NCBI GenBank assembly: GCA_016742255.1
Contig: JACVCB010000022.1
Coordinates: 1-60,684 of the forward strand
Source: Leptospira sp.
GTDB lineage: Bacteria; Spirochaetota; Leptospiria; Leptospirales; Leptospiraceae
DNA: 60,684 nt
Direction of reading: 5' to 3'
The notes beneath the pieces are model-generated. The model ran no database searches and was not told where the DNA came from. It saw only the letters and a list, made by a program, of their open reading frames with translations. The position numbers were made by a program, and so were the translations under genes. Every line of letters starts with the position of its first letter. Position 1 is the stretch's first letter. Positions 52,604-60,684 of this stretch are shown piece by piece.

Positions 52604-53407
52604 TTATATTCCTAAAACATCAAACATATTGTACAAACCTTTCGATTTGCCATGTAAAAATTCAGCGGCTTTCACAGCCCCACTAGCGAATGTTTTGCGA
52701 TCTTGAGCACGATGGGTAATTTCAATCCTCTCTTCTGGACTAAAAAAATAAACTGTGTGTTCGCCAACGACTTCACCGGCACGCATCGTATGCATTGCGA
52801 TTTCTTTTTGGTCTCGTTCAGGGTACATACCATGACGACCATAAATCACATTTTCTTCATTCCGATTACTAGCCTCTAGTAACACTTCTTTTAAATACAT
52901 TGCTGTACCAGAAGGAGAGTCTTTTTTATGTCTATGGTGGATGTCTAAAACTTCGATATCAAAATCTTCATGTAAAACTTTTGCTGCAATTTCAGTGAGT
53001 TTAAATAGTAAATTCACACCAACAGACATATTGGGAGAAAATACAATTGGGATGGTTTCAGATGCGGATTTGATTAGAGTTTTATCTGAATCAGTAAGGC
53101 CGGTTGTTCCAATCACCAATGGTTTATGATTTTTTAATGCCGTGTTGAGAATGGATTCAAATCCAGTGTGGGTACTAAAATCAATTAACACATCAGAATC
53201 TTCGTTTGCTTTTTGTAAGTCGGAAGATAAAAGTATACCAGTTTCTTTGATCCCTGCATGGTTTCCAGAATCAAAACCAGCATATATCGCCCCTTCTCTC
53301 ACAACGGCTGCGCTTAACACCGATTTTTTGGAAAGAGATAAGACTTGGATGATGGCTTTCCCCATCCTACCACCAGCACCAATCACACCTACTTTGATTT
53401 TAGACAA
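52604..53407 (-). CDS. dapB: 4-hydroxy-tetrahydrodipicolinate reductase
   Basis: 267 residues. Nucleotide motif [14 protein letters not shown], then [17 protein letters not shown], the catalytic [13 protein letters not shown] and [11 protein letters not shown]. Reduces the DapA product in the lysine/diaminopimelate pathway. The start is a TTG at 53407, overlapping the dapA stop by 8 bases; no ATG is in the right place, so low or coupled initiation is likely. Confidence 0.96.
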   Translation of the reverse strand: MSKIKVGVIGAGGRMGKAIIQVLSLSKKSVLSAAVVREGAIYAGFDSGNHAGIKETGILLSSDLQKANEDSDVLIDFSTHTGFESILNTALKNHKPLVIGTTGLTDSDKTLIKSASETIPIVFSPNMSVGVNLLFKLTEIAAKVLHEDFDIEVLDIHHRHKKDSPSGTAMYLKEVLLEASNRNEENVIYGRHGMYPERDQKEIAMHTMRAGEVVGEHTVYFFSPEERIEITHRAQDRKTFASGAVKAAEFLHGKSKGLYNMFDVLGI

Positions 53408-54284
53408 TGCCTTCCTCTTTTAACTGGAATACGATTTTTTTAAATGATTCGGCTGGTTGCCCTTCCGACAACGAAGTCATTGGCAATCTTAGTTCATTAC
53501 TGCAATAACCGAACCAACTCATAGCTGCTTTGATTGGGATTGGATTTGTTTCGATAAAAGCATTCACAAATACTGGGAGCAGTTTGTAGTAAATTTTTTT
53601 GGAAGCTTCCAGATCACCACGAAGGTAAAGGGAAACCATATCCACACATGCTCGAGGGAATAAATTAGAAACTACAGATACAACTCCTCTTCCACCGATG
53701 GAAAGTACAGGAAGAGTTAAGTTGTCATCACCAGATAACAAATCAAAGTCGGGTGGACAGAGCGAAATCACTTTTGCCATTTGTCCGAGATCCCCTGTTG
53801 CTTCTTTGATTGCTGCAATTTTAGGATGAGCCGCCAAACGACTAACCGTTTCTGGCAAAAGGTTTACATTGGTTCTACCTGGAATGTTGTACAACATCAC
53901 AGGTTTCGATGATACATTTGCAATGGCCGTAAAATGTTGGAACATCCCTTCTTGCGTAGGTTTGTTATAATACGGATTTACAGACAAAATTCCATCCACT
54001 CCATCTGCACAAGCAGACTCAGTGAGTTCAATTGCCTCTTTTGTGGAGTTAGAACCAGTACCCGCGATCACTTGGATTTTGCCAGCTACGATCTGCACCG
54101 TTTTTTGAATGAGTTCCTTATGTTCTTCGTAGGATAAAGTGGGGGATTCTCCCGTTGTCCCACAAGGAACCACACCAGCAACTCCGGATCGGATCTGGTT
54201 TTCTAGGATTTTAAAGTATTGATCGTAATCGATTTTCCCCTGGCGGAAGGGGGTGATGACCGCAGTATAAACGCCCTGAAACAT
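53400..54284 (-). CDS. dapA: 4-hydroxy-tetrahydrodipicolinate synthase
   Basis: 294 residues, standard TIM-barrel aldolase. [15 protein letters not shown] near the start, [40 protein letters not shown] (Tyr) and [11 protein letters not shown] (Schiff-base Lys) are all intact. Condenses pyruvate with aspartate semialdehyde. First gene of a four-gene operon with dapB, cdaA and cdaR; divergent from the glycosyltransferase at 54362. Confidence 0.97.
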   Translation of the reverse strand: MFQGVYTAVITPFRQGKIDYDQYFKILENQIRSGVAGVVPCGTTGESPTLSYEEHKELIQKTVQIVAGKIQVIAGTGSNSTKEAIELTESACADGVDGILSVNPYYNKPTQEGMFQHFTAIANVSSKPVMLYNIPGRTNVNLLPETVSRLAAHPKIAAIKEATGDLGQMAKVISLCPPDFDLLSGDDNLTLPVLSIGGRGVVSVVSNLFPRACVDMVSLYLRGDLEASKKIYYKLLPVFVNAFIETNPIPIKAAMSWFGYCSNELRLPMTSLSEGQPAESFKKIVFQLKEEGIV

Positions 54285-54361
54285 AAATTAAACATCGAAG
54301 AGGGACTGATTTTTGCAATAAAAAACTGCCAAAAGACCCCGATCTGAGAAACTTTGCGAAA

Positions 54362-55423
54362 ATGGTTCCTTTTTTTCCCATTTCCTTCCTCATTCTGGGC
54401 ATCTTGAGCCTAATTTTGCACACATTTTATGTGTATTCCCGTTTTGGGGTGAAAGATGTGCCCAATGAACGGAGTTTGCATGACACGGTCACAAAAAAAT
54501 CGGGAGGAATGTTTTTTATCCCTGTTTTTCTCCTTTCGACCCTAGTTTTTTTACTGTTTCCGTTACAATCCATAGGAAGTGACCCTTTACCCATTTTAAG
54601 TGAACCCATGGATCTTTATCTTTTGTTAGCTGGTATATTTATATTTTCGATTCTAGGATTTGTAGACGACGTATACCATTTAACACCAAAACTCCGACTC
54701 GTTTTAGAATTAGGAATTGTTTTTTTCTGTTTATGGGGCATACAACCTAATGTAAGTTTTTTGGGAATTACTTCTATTAACAGTTTAGTTCAAATTGTAT
54801 TTCTCACAATCTTCTTGGTATTTGGAATCAACTTGGTTAATTTTATGGATGGGATGGATTGGTATTTGGTGACCACATTCACCATTTGTTTTGTTTCCCT
54901 AGGATTTATTTTACCCGATTTTTACACCAAACCAAACTTAGGATACAGTTTGTACGCAATGCTCTTCGTTTCCATGTTTGGCTTTGTCTTTTACAATTTC
55001 CCAAAAGCAAAATTATTTATGGGAGATAGCGGATCACTGGCACTTGGATTTTTTGGATTGGTCCTCCCCTTACTTTACCAAAACAAATCAAATGGCATCC
55101 ATTGGGATGTGACAGATTACTTTTATCTTTTTCCTTTTTTTTGGATTGATGGTGTCACGATCCTCATCAAACGATTCTTTCAGAAAAAACACCTATTCCA
55201 AGCACATAGAGAACATTTGTACCAAAAACTCACCGAAACCAAATTGGGTAAAATTGGTTCTCTCGTTGTATTTTCCCTTTTGAATGTAATGGTGGTTTGT
55301 TTCCACTTTCTATTAACAGAATTTAGATATGGAAAAATTACAATTTTCCTGATTTTGTTTCTAGTTTCGATTTTATCTTATGGTATCGTATGGTTATCAG
55401 TAACTAGAAAAAACCTTGCCTAA
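54362..55423 (+). CDS. Polyprenyl-phosphate sugar-1-phosphate transferase (WecA/MraY family)
   Basis: 353 residues with about ten membrane segments. Motifs of the family: FVDDVYHL (the DD pair), NLVNFMDGMDW (Asp-rich), KLFMGDSGSLALGF and, near the C-terminus, HREHLYQKL with the nucleobase-binding His. Transfers a sugar phosphate from a UDP-sugar to undecaprenyl phosphate, starting an O-antigen or other glycan. The acceptor is certain by family, the sugar is not. It is 27 bases upstream of a PopT homologue. Confidence 0.92.
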   Translation: MVPFFPISFLILGILSLILHTFYVYSRFGVKDVPNERSLHDTVTKKSGGMFFIPVFLLSTLVFLLFPLQSIGSDPLPILSEPMDLYLLLAGIFIFSILGFVDDVYHLTPKLRLVLELGIVFFCLWGIQPNVSFLGITSINSLVQIVFLTIFLVFGINLVNFMDGMDWYLVTTFTICFVSLGFILPDFYTKPNLGYSLYAMLFVSMFGFVFYNFPKAKLFMGDSGSLALGFFGLVLPLLYQNKSNGIHWDVTDYFYLFPFFWIDGVTILIKRFFQKKHLFQAHREHLYQKLTETKLGKIGSLVVFSLLNVMVVCFHFLLTEFRYGKITIFLILFLVSILSYGIVWLSVTRKNLA

Positions 55424-55450
55424 AGTTTGTAAAAATTCATCCTTTCCGAT

Positions 55451-56434
55451 ATGCCTCTTACAAAAAAAGAAATTCTCTTTTGCATCCTCAATGGGTTTCT
55501 CATTGGAATTGCCAATTTAATCCCAGGTGTATCTGGTGGAACCTTTGCTCTTATCTTGGGTTTGTATGACAGACTCATCACTGCCATCACTTCCTTAAAT
55601 TTGGAAACCATCAAAGTTTCCCTTTCCTTACTTGTAGGCTTTTGGAAAGAAGAGGTGAGAAATCGTTTTGCATTGGAAATGAAACGAATCGATTTTTGGT
55701 TTTTGGTATTCCTTGGTTTTGGACTTTTACTTTCCGTAATCTCTGGAGCAAAACTGATCCAATACTTATTACAAAACCATCCACAAGCAACTCTTGCCCT
55801 TTTCATAGGTCTCATCATTCCATCACTAGTCGTTCCCTACAAACTCATTGAAAAACATAGCCTTGTCGTTTGGCTATTCTTAGTCCCGGGAATTTTATTA
55901 ACGATTGTTCCCAGTTTTTTTATGGGAGAAAACACCGGATCCGAAAATCCAATTTTTGCATTTGCCACTGGTATGATTGCCATTTCAGCGATGATCCTTC
56001 CTGGAATTTCCGGATCATACATCATGCTCGTGTTAGGTGAATACCAAATTGTCATTGGTAAACTTTCTACCATCTTAGAACCAGGTTCGATTCTATTTTT
56101 AGGTGCGTTTGGGATTGGATGTTTACTTGGACTTTTGATTTTCACTCATATTGTTAAATGGTTATTTGTGAAATACAAATCTCATACGATGACATTTTTA
56201 CTTGGACTGATCCTAGGATCCTTTTTTATCCTTTGGCCATTTAAAGATTATGCAAATGGACAGGCAATTGTAGGTAGATCAGGCGAAGTGAAACGTGATA
56301 TCCAAATTGCCACTGCCAAAAACATACTCCCAAAAGATTTTGAAGAAGCACAAATCCCACTCGCCTCACTTGTATTTGGTTTGGTATTGGGATTGGGACT
56401 CAATCGATTGGAGTCGTTGCAAGAGAAGAAGTAG
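55451..56434 (+). CDS. popT: Polyprenyl-phosphate translocase PopT (DUF368)
   Basis: 327 residues with nine to ten membrane segments and two repeats of the DUF368 signature: ANLIPGVSGGTFALILGLYD near residue 20 and AMILPGISGSYIMLVLGEY near residue 180. Members return undecaprenyl phosphate across the inner membrane for reuse. Starts with the family's N-terminal basic stretch. Placed directly after a gene that uses the same carrier, so the pair looks like a use-and-recycle unit. The 3' end overlaps hutH by 35 bases. Confidence 0.92.
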   Translation: MPLTKKEILFCILNGFLIGIANLIPGVSGGTFALILGLYDRLITAITSLNLETIKVSLSLLVGFWKEEVRNRFALEMKRIDFWFLVFLGFGLLLSVISGAKLIQYLLQNHPQATLALFIGLIIPSLVVPYKLIEKHSLVVWLFLVPGILLTIVPSFFMGENTGSENPIFAFATGMIAISAMILPGISGSYIMLVLGEYQIVIGKLSTILEPGSILFLGAFGIGCLLGLLIFTHIVKWLFVKYKSHTMTFLLGLILGSFFILWPFKDYANGQAIVGRSGEVKRDIQIATAKNILPKDFEEAQIPLASLVFGLVLGLGLNRLESLQEKK

Positions 56435-57923
56435 TATTTCGGATTCGTTCCACCAAAGTCTGGATTTCAAAATCCAGACTTCTGTCTTTTTCCATCGTCT
56501 GCATTCCAGAAAACAATTCAAAATTTGGCACGAGATCATTACGTTTTGCAAACAAAGACGTTTGGTACACTGCATAACCAAAAATCGCTAAAAGTTTCGT
56601 TGCACTTAACACAGTCCTACGATTTCGTAAAACAGAGATCGCTCCCATGGGAACGATGTCTTGGTTATTACCATTGGTTGGGATTGATTGTACTGACCCT
56701 GGCATACTATCTCTCCGTACCTCTGCTGTTAGATGAGTCGACATCAAACCTAGTCCAGACAAACCAGCGTAAGTCCCAGGTTTTGCAGACAACATCAAAG
56801 GGAATTCATTGTTTTCTTTTGGTTCCATCAGATAATTCAAAAATCGATCCATCCATGTAAACCAAACTGCCATGGCATTCTGTAAACGATCTGCTGCAAA
56901 ACTAACTTGGGAGGCATAAAAACCTCCACCTTCTGCAAATCGAAACTCTGTTTGATCATTTTCAGAAGTGGGTATTAAAACAGGATTATCAGATAAAGAA
57001 TTTAACTCTTGTTCAACGATTGATACAACCGATTCTAATTCATCCCAAATGGAACCTAAAATTTGAGGGATACATCGAACTGAATAAATGTCTTGGATTC
57101 GTTTTCCTTCCACTTTCGTTTTTGGGTTTTGGGACACAATGGGATGGAGTAAACTAGAGAGGAACTTAGGTCCCTTAAATTGTTTGTGTTTGTGGTATTC
57201 TGGATGGAAGGCATCTGGGAAAACAGAATGGTAATGGAAAAGATATTGTAAAATCTCAATGGTTAACAAAAACATATTCCGAAATTCCATCACTTGGTAA
57301 CCTAGAAGGGCTGTTGTAAAACTAGTCCCATTGGTAAGTGAGATGGCTTCTTTGGGTTGTGGGGTCCAAGGAAGGCCTTTGATTTCTGAACGTTTCCCAT
57401 TGAATTTTGTGGGGCCTAACTCCTTTCCTTTGCCCGTGAATCCAGATTCACCTAGGAGAGCCAATGGAATATAACTGAGTGGGATTAAATCTCCCGATGC
57501 AGAGAGAGAACCCCTTTCCGGTATGATGGGAATACAATCCAATTTGAGAAGCTCGTTTAAAATTGCTAAGGTTTCATACCGAATCCCAGAACCACCAAGT
57601 GATAAACTAAAGAGTCTTGCTGCCAGTACAACCCTTGCTTCTTTGTGGTGTAAATGAGAATGAGGAGTTCCATCACCAGTTAACACTGGCTCTACGGTTA
57701 AATGATAGATTAGTGATTTTTGAATGAGCTCCAATTCTTCATTGGAAGTGAATGCATGTGGGCCAAAACCTGTATGGATTCCATAAATGAGTTTCTCTTT
57801 GGAAGAGGACAAAATGGATTCAAGTGTTTTACGTTCTTTTTCTAATCTTTCCTTCTTTTCCGAAAGATGTGTGAACGAACCAGAGTGAGATAAAGAATAT
57901 AATTCAGATAATTGGAGAAACAT
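56400..57923 (-). CDS. hutH: Histidine ammonia-lyase family enzyme
   Basis: About 507 residues from ATG 57923; GTG 57938 falls inside a hairpin and is less likely. The cofactor-forming triad is intact in SLSASGDLIPLSY (Ala-Ser-Gly). The N-terminal YGIHTGFGPHA, LTNGTSF and FAEGGGFYASQVSFAADRLQ are all family motifs. Converts histidine to urocanate; tyrosine or phenylalanine lyases share the fold and cannot be excluded. No other hut gene is adjacent. A perfect hairpin separates it from the antiporter gene upstream. Confidence 0.85.
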   Translation of the reverse strand: MFLQLSELYSLSHSGSFTHLSEKKERLEKERKTLESILSSSKEKLIYGIHTGFGPHAFTSNEELELIQKSLIYHLTVEPVLTGDGTPHSHLHHKEARVVLAARLFSLSLGGSGIRYETLAILNELLKLDCIPIIPERGSLSASGDLIPLSYIPLALLGESGFTGKGKELGPTKFNGKRSEIKGLPWTPQPKEAISLTNGTSFTTALLGYQVMEFRNMFLLTIEILQYLFHYHSVFPDAFHPEYHKHKQFKGPKFLSSLLHPIVSQNPKTKVEGKRIQDIYSVRCIPQILGSIWDELESVVSIVEQELNSLSDNPVLIPTSENDQTEFRFAEGGGFYASQVSFAADRLQNAMAVWFTWMDRFLNYLMEPKENNEFPLMLSAKPGTYAGLSGLGLMSTHLTAEVRRDSMPGSVQSIPTNGNNQDIVPMGAISVLRNRRTVLSATKLLAIFGYAVYQTSLFAKRNDLVPNFELFSGMQTMEKDRSLDFEIQTLVERIRNTTSSLATTPID

Positions 57924-57933
57924 GAAATGATAG

Positions 57934-57960
57934 AACACCAGGGAAAGTTTCCCTGGTGTT
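57934..57960 (-). terminator. Hairpin between the antiporter gene and hutH
   Basis: AACACCAGGGAAA (57934-57946), one base, TTTCCCTGGTGTT (57948-57960): 13 perfect pairs before loop constraints. It follows the nhaD stop by 8 bases on the minus strand; the tail is only T-rich (CTATCATTTC), so it may be a weak terminator. Confidence 0.6.
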
Positions 57961-57968
57961 GTTACAAC

Positions 57969-59444
57969 TTAGACGAAGAAAATAAAAGTGAGGAGGATAA
58001 AAACAGGAACTAAAATTCCCATTGAATATGCTAAGTACCCACCAAAGGAAGGCATCTTCACTTTGTTTTCTTCTGCAACGGACTTCACCATAAAGTTAGG
58101 AGCGTTACCTATATATGTATTGGCACCCATAAACACAGCACCTACTGAAATTGCTTTTAAGATCTCTTCTGCTTGGACGTTTCCAATGAATTGGCCAAGA
58201 GTGAGAGGAGCAGATCCTGCTGGAGTGAGAAGACCTGATGCAAGGGAACCAAACGTTAAGTACGTAGGAGCATTGTCCAATACGGAAGAAAATGCACCAG
58301 TTGCCCAGAAAAATTGCCAATTTTCAGTGATCCCAAGTTCTTTTCCATGTGCTTCGAGTAGTACAAGAGCAGGAATCATCGTGATGAAAATTCCAATGAA
58401 GAGATAAGCAACTTCTTGAATTGGATGAAGTGTAAAGTTATTAAACTTTCGATTTTCTTCTTTTGAAGTCAGTTTGGATAAACCAATCAAAATGATGAGG
58501 ACCGCTTCACGAATGAATCCAAGTGTTGGAGTTTCGTTGATTTGTGGGATGTAGTTGCTGTTTAAAAAAGCAACTGCTAAGATCACACCAAGTAACCAAA
58601 TGAAGTTCACTTGCCCACCAATGGAAAAAGGAGTTGCTAGTTTATCATCACGTTTGAGATCTTTTTTGGTTTCTTTTTTATATGCCATTGTATCCCAAAC
58701 AAAGTAAACAGTGAGTAGGATCGCAACTGCCAATAACATCTCAGGTAATAACTTAAAAGTCCAAGTGAAAGGAACACCTTTGAGGTAACCTAAAAACAAT
58801 GGAGGATCTCCGAGTGGAGTTAAAGAACCACCAATATTGGAAACAAGGAAAATAAAAAACACAACAGTATGAACAACATGTTTTCTTTCGCTATTTGTTT
58901 TTAACAAAGGACGAATGAGTAACATTGATGCACCAGTTGTTCCAATAAATGAAGCAAGAGCCGCACCAATTAAAAGATACAAAGTGTTGTTCAGTGGAGT
59001 TGCATGGATATCACCTTTAATCACAATTCCACCGGAAATATAAAACAAGGAACCGAGTAAAATGATAAAGGGGATATAATCAAAGAATACAGTGTGTACT
59101 ATGTTATGGCTATAACCATAAACAAGTAATACAACAAAAGAGATCGCTCCAAGCCCTACAGCTAAAATAAGTTTGTTATTATTGTCTTCCCACCAATGCG
59201 CTGTTTTGTGAGAGGCAACAGGCAAAATTGCAATGGAAAGGAGAATTGCCACGAAAGGTAATACTGTCCAATACGGGAGTTCTTCGTGAACGGATTCACC
59301 ATGAGAGGAATGCCCAGTTTCCTCTTGTGTTGTTGTCTCGGTTGGAACCGGAGTTGGTTCTTCGGCAAATATCCCGGAAGTTGTCACAGACAAACATACC
59401 AGGAAAACCATCAATGTGAGAAGCTTCTTCAACGTGCTCACCAT
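57969..59444 (-). CDS. nhaD: Sodium:proton antiporter NhaD-type
   Basis: 491 residues. An unusual exported N-terminus (signal-like segment, then Pro/Thr/Glu/His-rich residues 25-55, with HSSHGESVHEE) precedes about twelve membrane segments. SNIGGSLTPLGDPPLFLGYLKG is the NhaD/arsenite-transporter-superfamily signature. Expected to exchange sodium for protons at alkaline pH. The His/Glu-rich tail could bind metal or sense pH; that is inference. Monocistronic. Confidence 0.85.
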   Translation of the reverse strand: MVSTLKKLLTLMVFLVCLSVTTSGIFAEEPTPVPTETTTQEETGHSSHGESVHEELPYWTVLPFVAILLSIAILPVASHKTAHWWEDNNNKLILAVGLGAISFVVLLVYGYSHNIVHTVFFDYIPFIILLGSLFYISGGIVIKGDIHATPLNNTLYLLIGAALASFIGTTGASMLLIRPLLKTNSERKHVVHTVVFFIFLVSNIGGSLTPLGDPPLFLGYLKGVPFTWTFKLLPEMLLAVAILLTVYFVWDTMAYKKETKKDLKRDDKLATPFSIGGQVNFIWLLGVILAVAFLNSNYIPQINETPTLGFIREAVLIILIGLSKLTSKEENRKFNNFTLHPIQEVAYLFIGIFITMIPALVLLEAHGKELGITENWQFFWATGAFSSVLDNAPTYLTFGSLASGLLTPAGSAPLTLGQFIGNVQAEEILKAISVGAVFMGANTYIGNAPNFMVKSVAEENKVKMPSFGGYLAYSMGILVPVFILLTFIFFV

Positions 59445-59490
59445 CCTATTTTTTTTAGGACAGCATACCCGAAAGAGAAATCACTTGGAA

Positions 59491-60528
59491 CTAAAAAAAG
59501 CGTGATTCTCCAATTTTTAAAGGAACAAATGCCGATTCGGAGATTCCCGACTGTTTCAATGCCTCTTTTGTGCGGGGCACAGGAGAATCAAGAGGTTCGT
59601 CCGATAAAACAAAGGTCATATAATGCATGGGAACTAGGTATTTTGCCTTCAAGTCTAAAAAACTGAGCACTGCTTGGTTGGGATCAATATGGACTGGTTC
59701 CATAAGCCATCTCGGTTCCGTGGCACCAATGGGCAAAATGGCAATGTCAATGGGACCAAAATGGTTTGCGATCTCTTTAAAATGAGTGTAATATCCGGTA
59801 TCACCTGCAAAATAAACTTTTTCTTTTGCACCAACGACCATATAACTCCCCCATAAAGTTTCATCGCGGTCAAAAAGACTTCTGCCACTAAAATGTTGAG
59901 TCGGAGTGAAAGTAAGTTTTAGCGAACGAAATGTTACTTCTTCCCACCAATCCATTTCTTTTACATGTTTCAAACCAGCACCTAACAATAATTTTCGATT
60001 CCCGAGTCCAGTGAGAACCAAGGGATGGAATGTTTCTTCTAAAGTTTTTAAAGTGGGGATATCAGTATGATCATAATGATTATGAGATAAAATGATAATA
60101 TCGATTTTAGGTAAATTGGTGATCGGAATTCCAGGTGGTGTGTATCGTTTTGGTCCAGCAAAACTGAGCGGAGAACATCTTTCACTCCAAATGGGATCTG
60201 TGAGGATATTCACTCCATCAATTTGGACAAGAGTTGTCGCATGTCCAATCCAAGTCACAGATAGTTTGGATTGATTCTTTTGTAAGAGACTTCCATCATT
60301 TTTTAGGACGGGAAATTCTGGATAGGTTTTAGCGTCCAAACTGTACGGTAAAAAAAACCGATCCCATTGCCATGCAAAAACATCCCAAAAACCTTTTCGT
60401 TTGAAATCTGGATTTGGGTTCTGGAATCCGGATTCGGTATGGTGAGTTTTTAGGATTTTGGAATCAGCAAGGACGTTTGCAGACAATCCAATCGACAAAA
60501 GAAGGGAGATTACGGTTTTCCATTTCAC
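59491..60528 (-). CDS. Exported MBL-fold hydrolase (NAPE-PLD-like)
   Basis: About 345 residues from GTG 60528, which starts directly into a signal peptide (KWKTVISLLLSIGLSANVLA); a TTG at 60552 is the other option. Metal motif LSHNHYDHTD, then TPTQHFSGR, VYFAGDTGYY (Asp) and MHYMTF (His). The TWIGHATTLVQIDG and GPKRYTPPG segments match N-acyl-phosphatidylethanolamine phospholipase D-like proteins. It may hydrolyse phospholipids or other phosphodiesters in the periplasm; UlaG-like lactonases share the fold. Confidence 0.85.
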   Translation of the reverse strand: MKWKTVISLLLSIGLSANVLADSKILKTHHTESGFQNPNPDFKRKGFWDVFAWQWDRFFLPYSLDAKTYPEFPVLKNDGSLLQKNQSKLSVTWIGHATTLVQIDGVNILTDPIWSERCSPLSFAGPKRYTPPGIPITNLPKIDIIILSHNHYDHTDIPTLKTLEETFHPLVLTGLGNRKLLLGAGLKHVKEMDWWEEVTFRSLKLTFTPTQHFSGRSLFDRDETLWGSYMVVGAKEKVYFAGDTGYYTHFKEIANHFGPIDIAILPIGATEPRWLMEPVHIDPNQAVLSFLDLKAKYLVPMHYMTFVLSDEPLDSPVPRTKEALKQSGISESAFVPLKIGESRFF

Positions 60529-60614
60529 GAATTTTAGACTGTTAAGAAGCAAAAATGGAATGCTTCATTTTTCGATTGCCTTTTTCTGAATCCAAAGCAG
60601 AATCTCATAGTACA

Positions 60615-60684
60615 ATGTATCGATTTGACGAAACAAAGAATTTGTTCATCGCTTATGCAAAATGGAGAGATGCAGTCGATCGTA
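60615..60684 (+). CDS. Partial hypothetical protein (first 23 residues)
   Basis: An open frame starts at ATG 60615 (MYRFDETKNLFIAYAKWRD) and continues past the window edge. The base composition is gene-like. No function can be assigned from the fragment. Confidence 0.4.
   Translation, partial: MYRFDETKNLFIAYAKWRDAVDR

Noticed and set aside
1..60684. Search for CRISPR arrays, insertion sequences, prophage genes, rRNA or tRNA
   Set aside because: No regularly spaced repeats, transposase, integrase or phage structural genes, and no RNA-gene signatures were seen; the genes look chromosomal throughout.

Overview
This window reads as a chromosomal segment of a spirochaete of the genus Leptospira, most likely a free-living (saprophytic) species. 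The evidence is periplasmic-flagellum genes (flgB-flgC-fliE and, separately, fliF), a DUF1554 lipoprotein of leptospiral type, many lipoproteins with the loose spirochaetal lipobox, moderately AT-rich DNA, and a wide free-living metabolic set (GH36 galactosidase, secreted lipases, histidine ammonia-lyase, sterol-desaturase-type hydroxylases). The species cannot be named from the sequence alone. I see no IS element, prophage, CRISPR array, rRNA or tRNA.

Layout. 1-7.1 kb: partial minus-strand gene, GapN-like aldehyde dehydrogenase, DUF1554 lipoprotein, alpha/beta hydrolase, class-II-like histone-deacetylase-family enzyme, DUF4015-like glycosidase lipoprotein. 7.2-11.6 kb: the most striking accessory block, two tandem cassettes on the minus strand, each a secreted GHSQG lipase followed by a membrane-anchored protein resembling a lipase-specific foldase (Lif). 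In both cassettes a hairpin terminator lies between lipase and foldase. 11.8-20.7 kb: lipoproteins, RadA, an RNase-D-like exonuclease, a GH36 alpha-galactosidase, a DUF4105 protein with no canonical start codon, and a polytopic membrane protein. 20.7-26.7 kb: receiver/PP2C regulator, a second deacetylase-family protein, pyruvate kinase, a BaiN-type flavoprotein and glyoxalase I. 26.7-33.7 kb: two sterol-desaturase-family hydroxylases flanking an Mla-type lipid-transport operon and an AraC regulator. 33.7-35.3 kb: a GC-rich structured leader, then flgB-flgC-fliE.

35.4-44.6 kb holds a probable TetR-controlled catabolic regulon: an FGGY kinase, an APH-fold kinase, GlpD, an MBL hydrolase and a DUF4430 lipoprotein on one strand, a divergent MFS transporter, the TetR regulator, and a HemL-like class III aminotransferase. 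Near-identical palindromes occur in both divergent promoter regions. 44.6-45.3 kb is a MazEF toxin-antitoxin pair with a palindromic operator over its start. 45.4-49.7 kb carries fliF and a large membrane adenylate cyclase.

49.7-60.7 kb: a dehalogenase-like hydrolase, an operon dapA-dapB-cdaA-cdaR joining diaminopimelate/lysine synthesis to cyclic di-AMP synthesis, a polyprenyl-phosphate sugar-1-phosphate transferase beside a PopT (DUF368) polyprenyl-phosphate translocase, histidine ammonia-lyase, an NhaD antiporter, a NAPE-PLD-like MBL enzyme and the start of one more gene. No gene-free stretch exceeds 300 bases; the longest (33711-33968, 40880-41128, 11631-11851) each hold regulatory or structured sequence described below.
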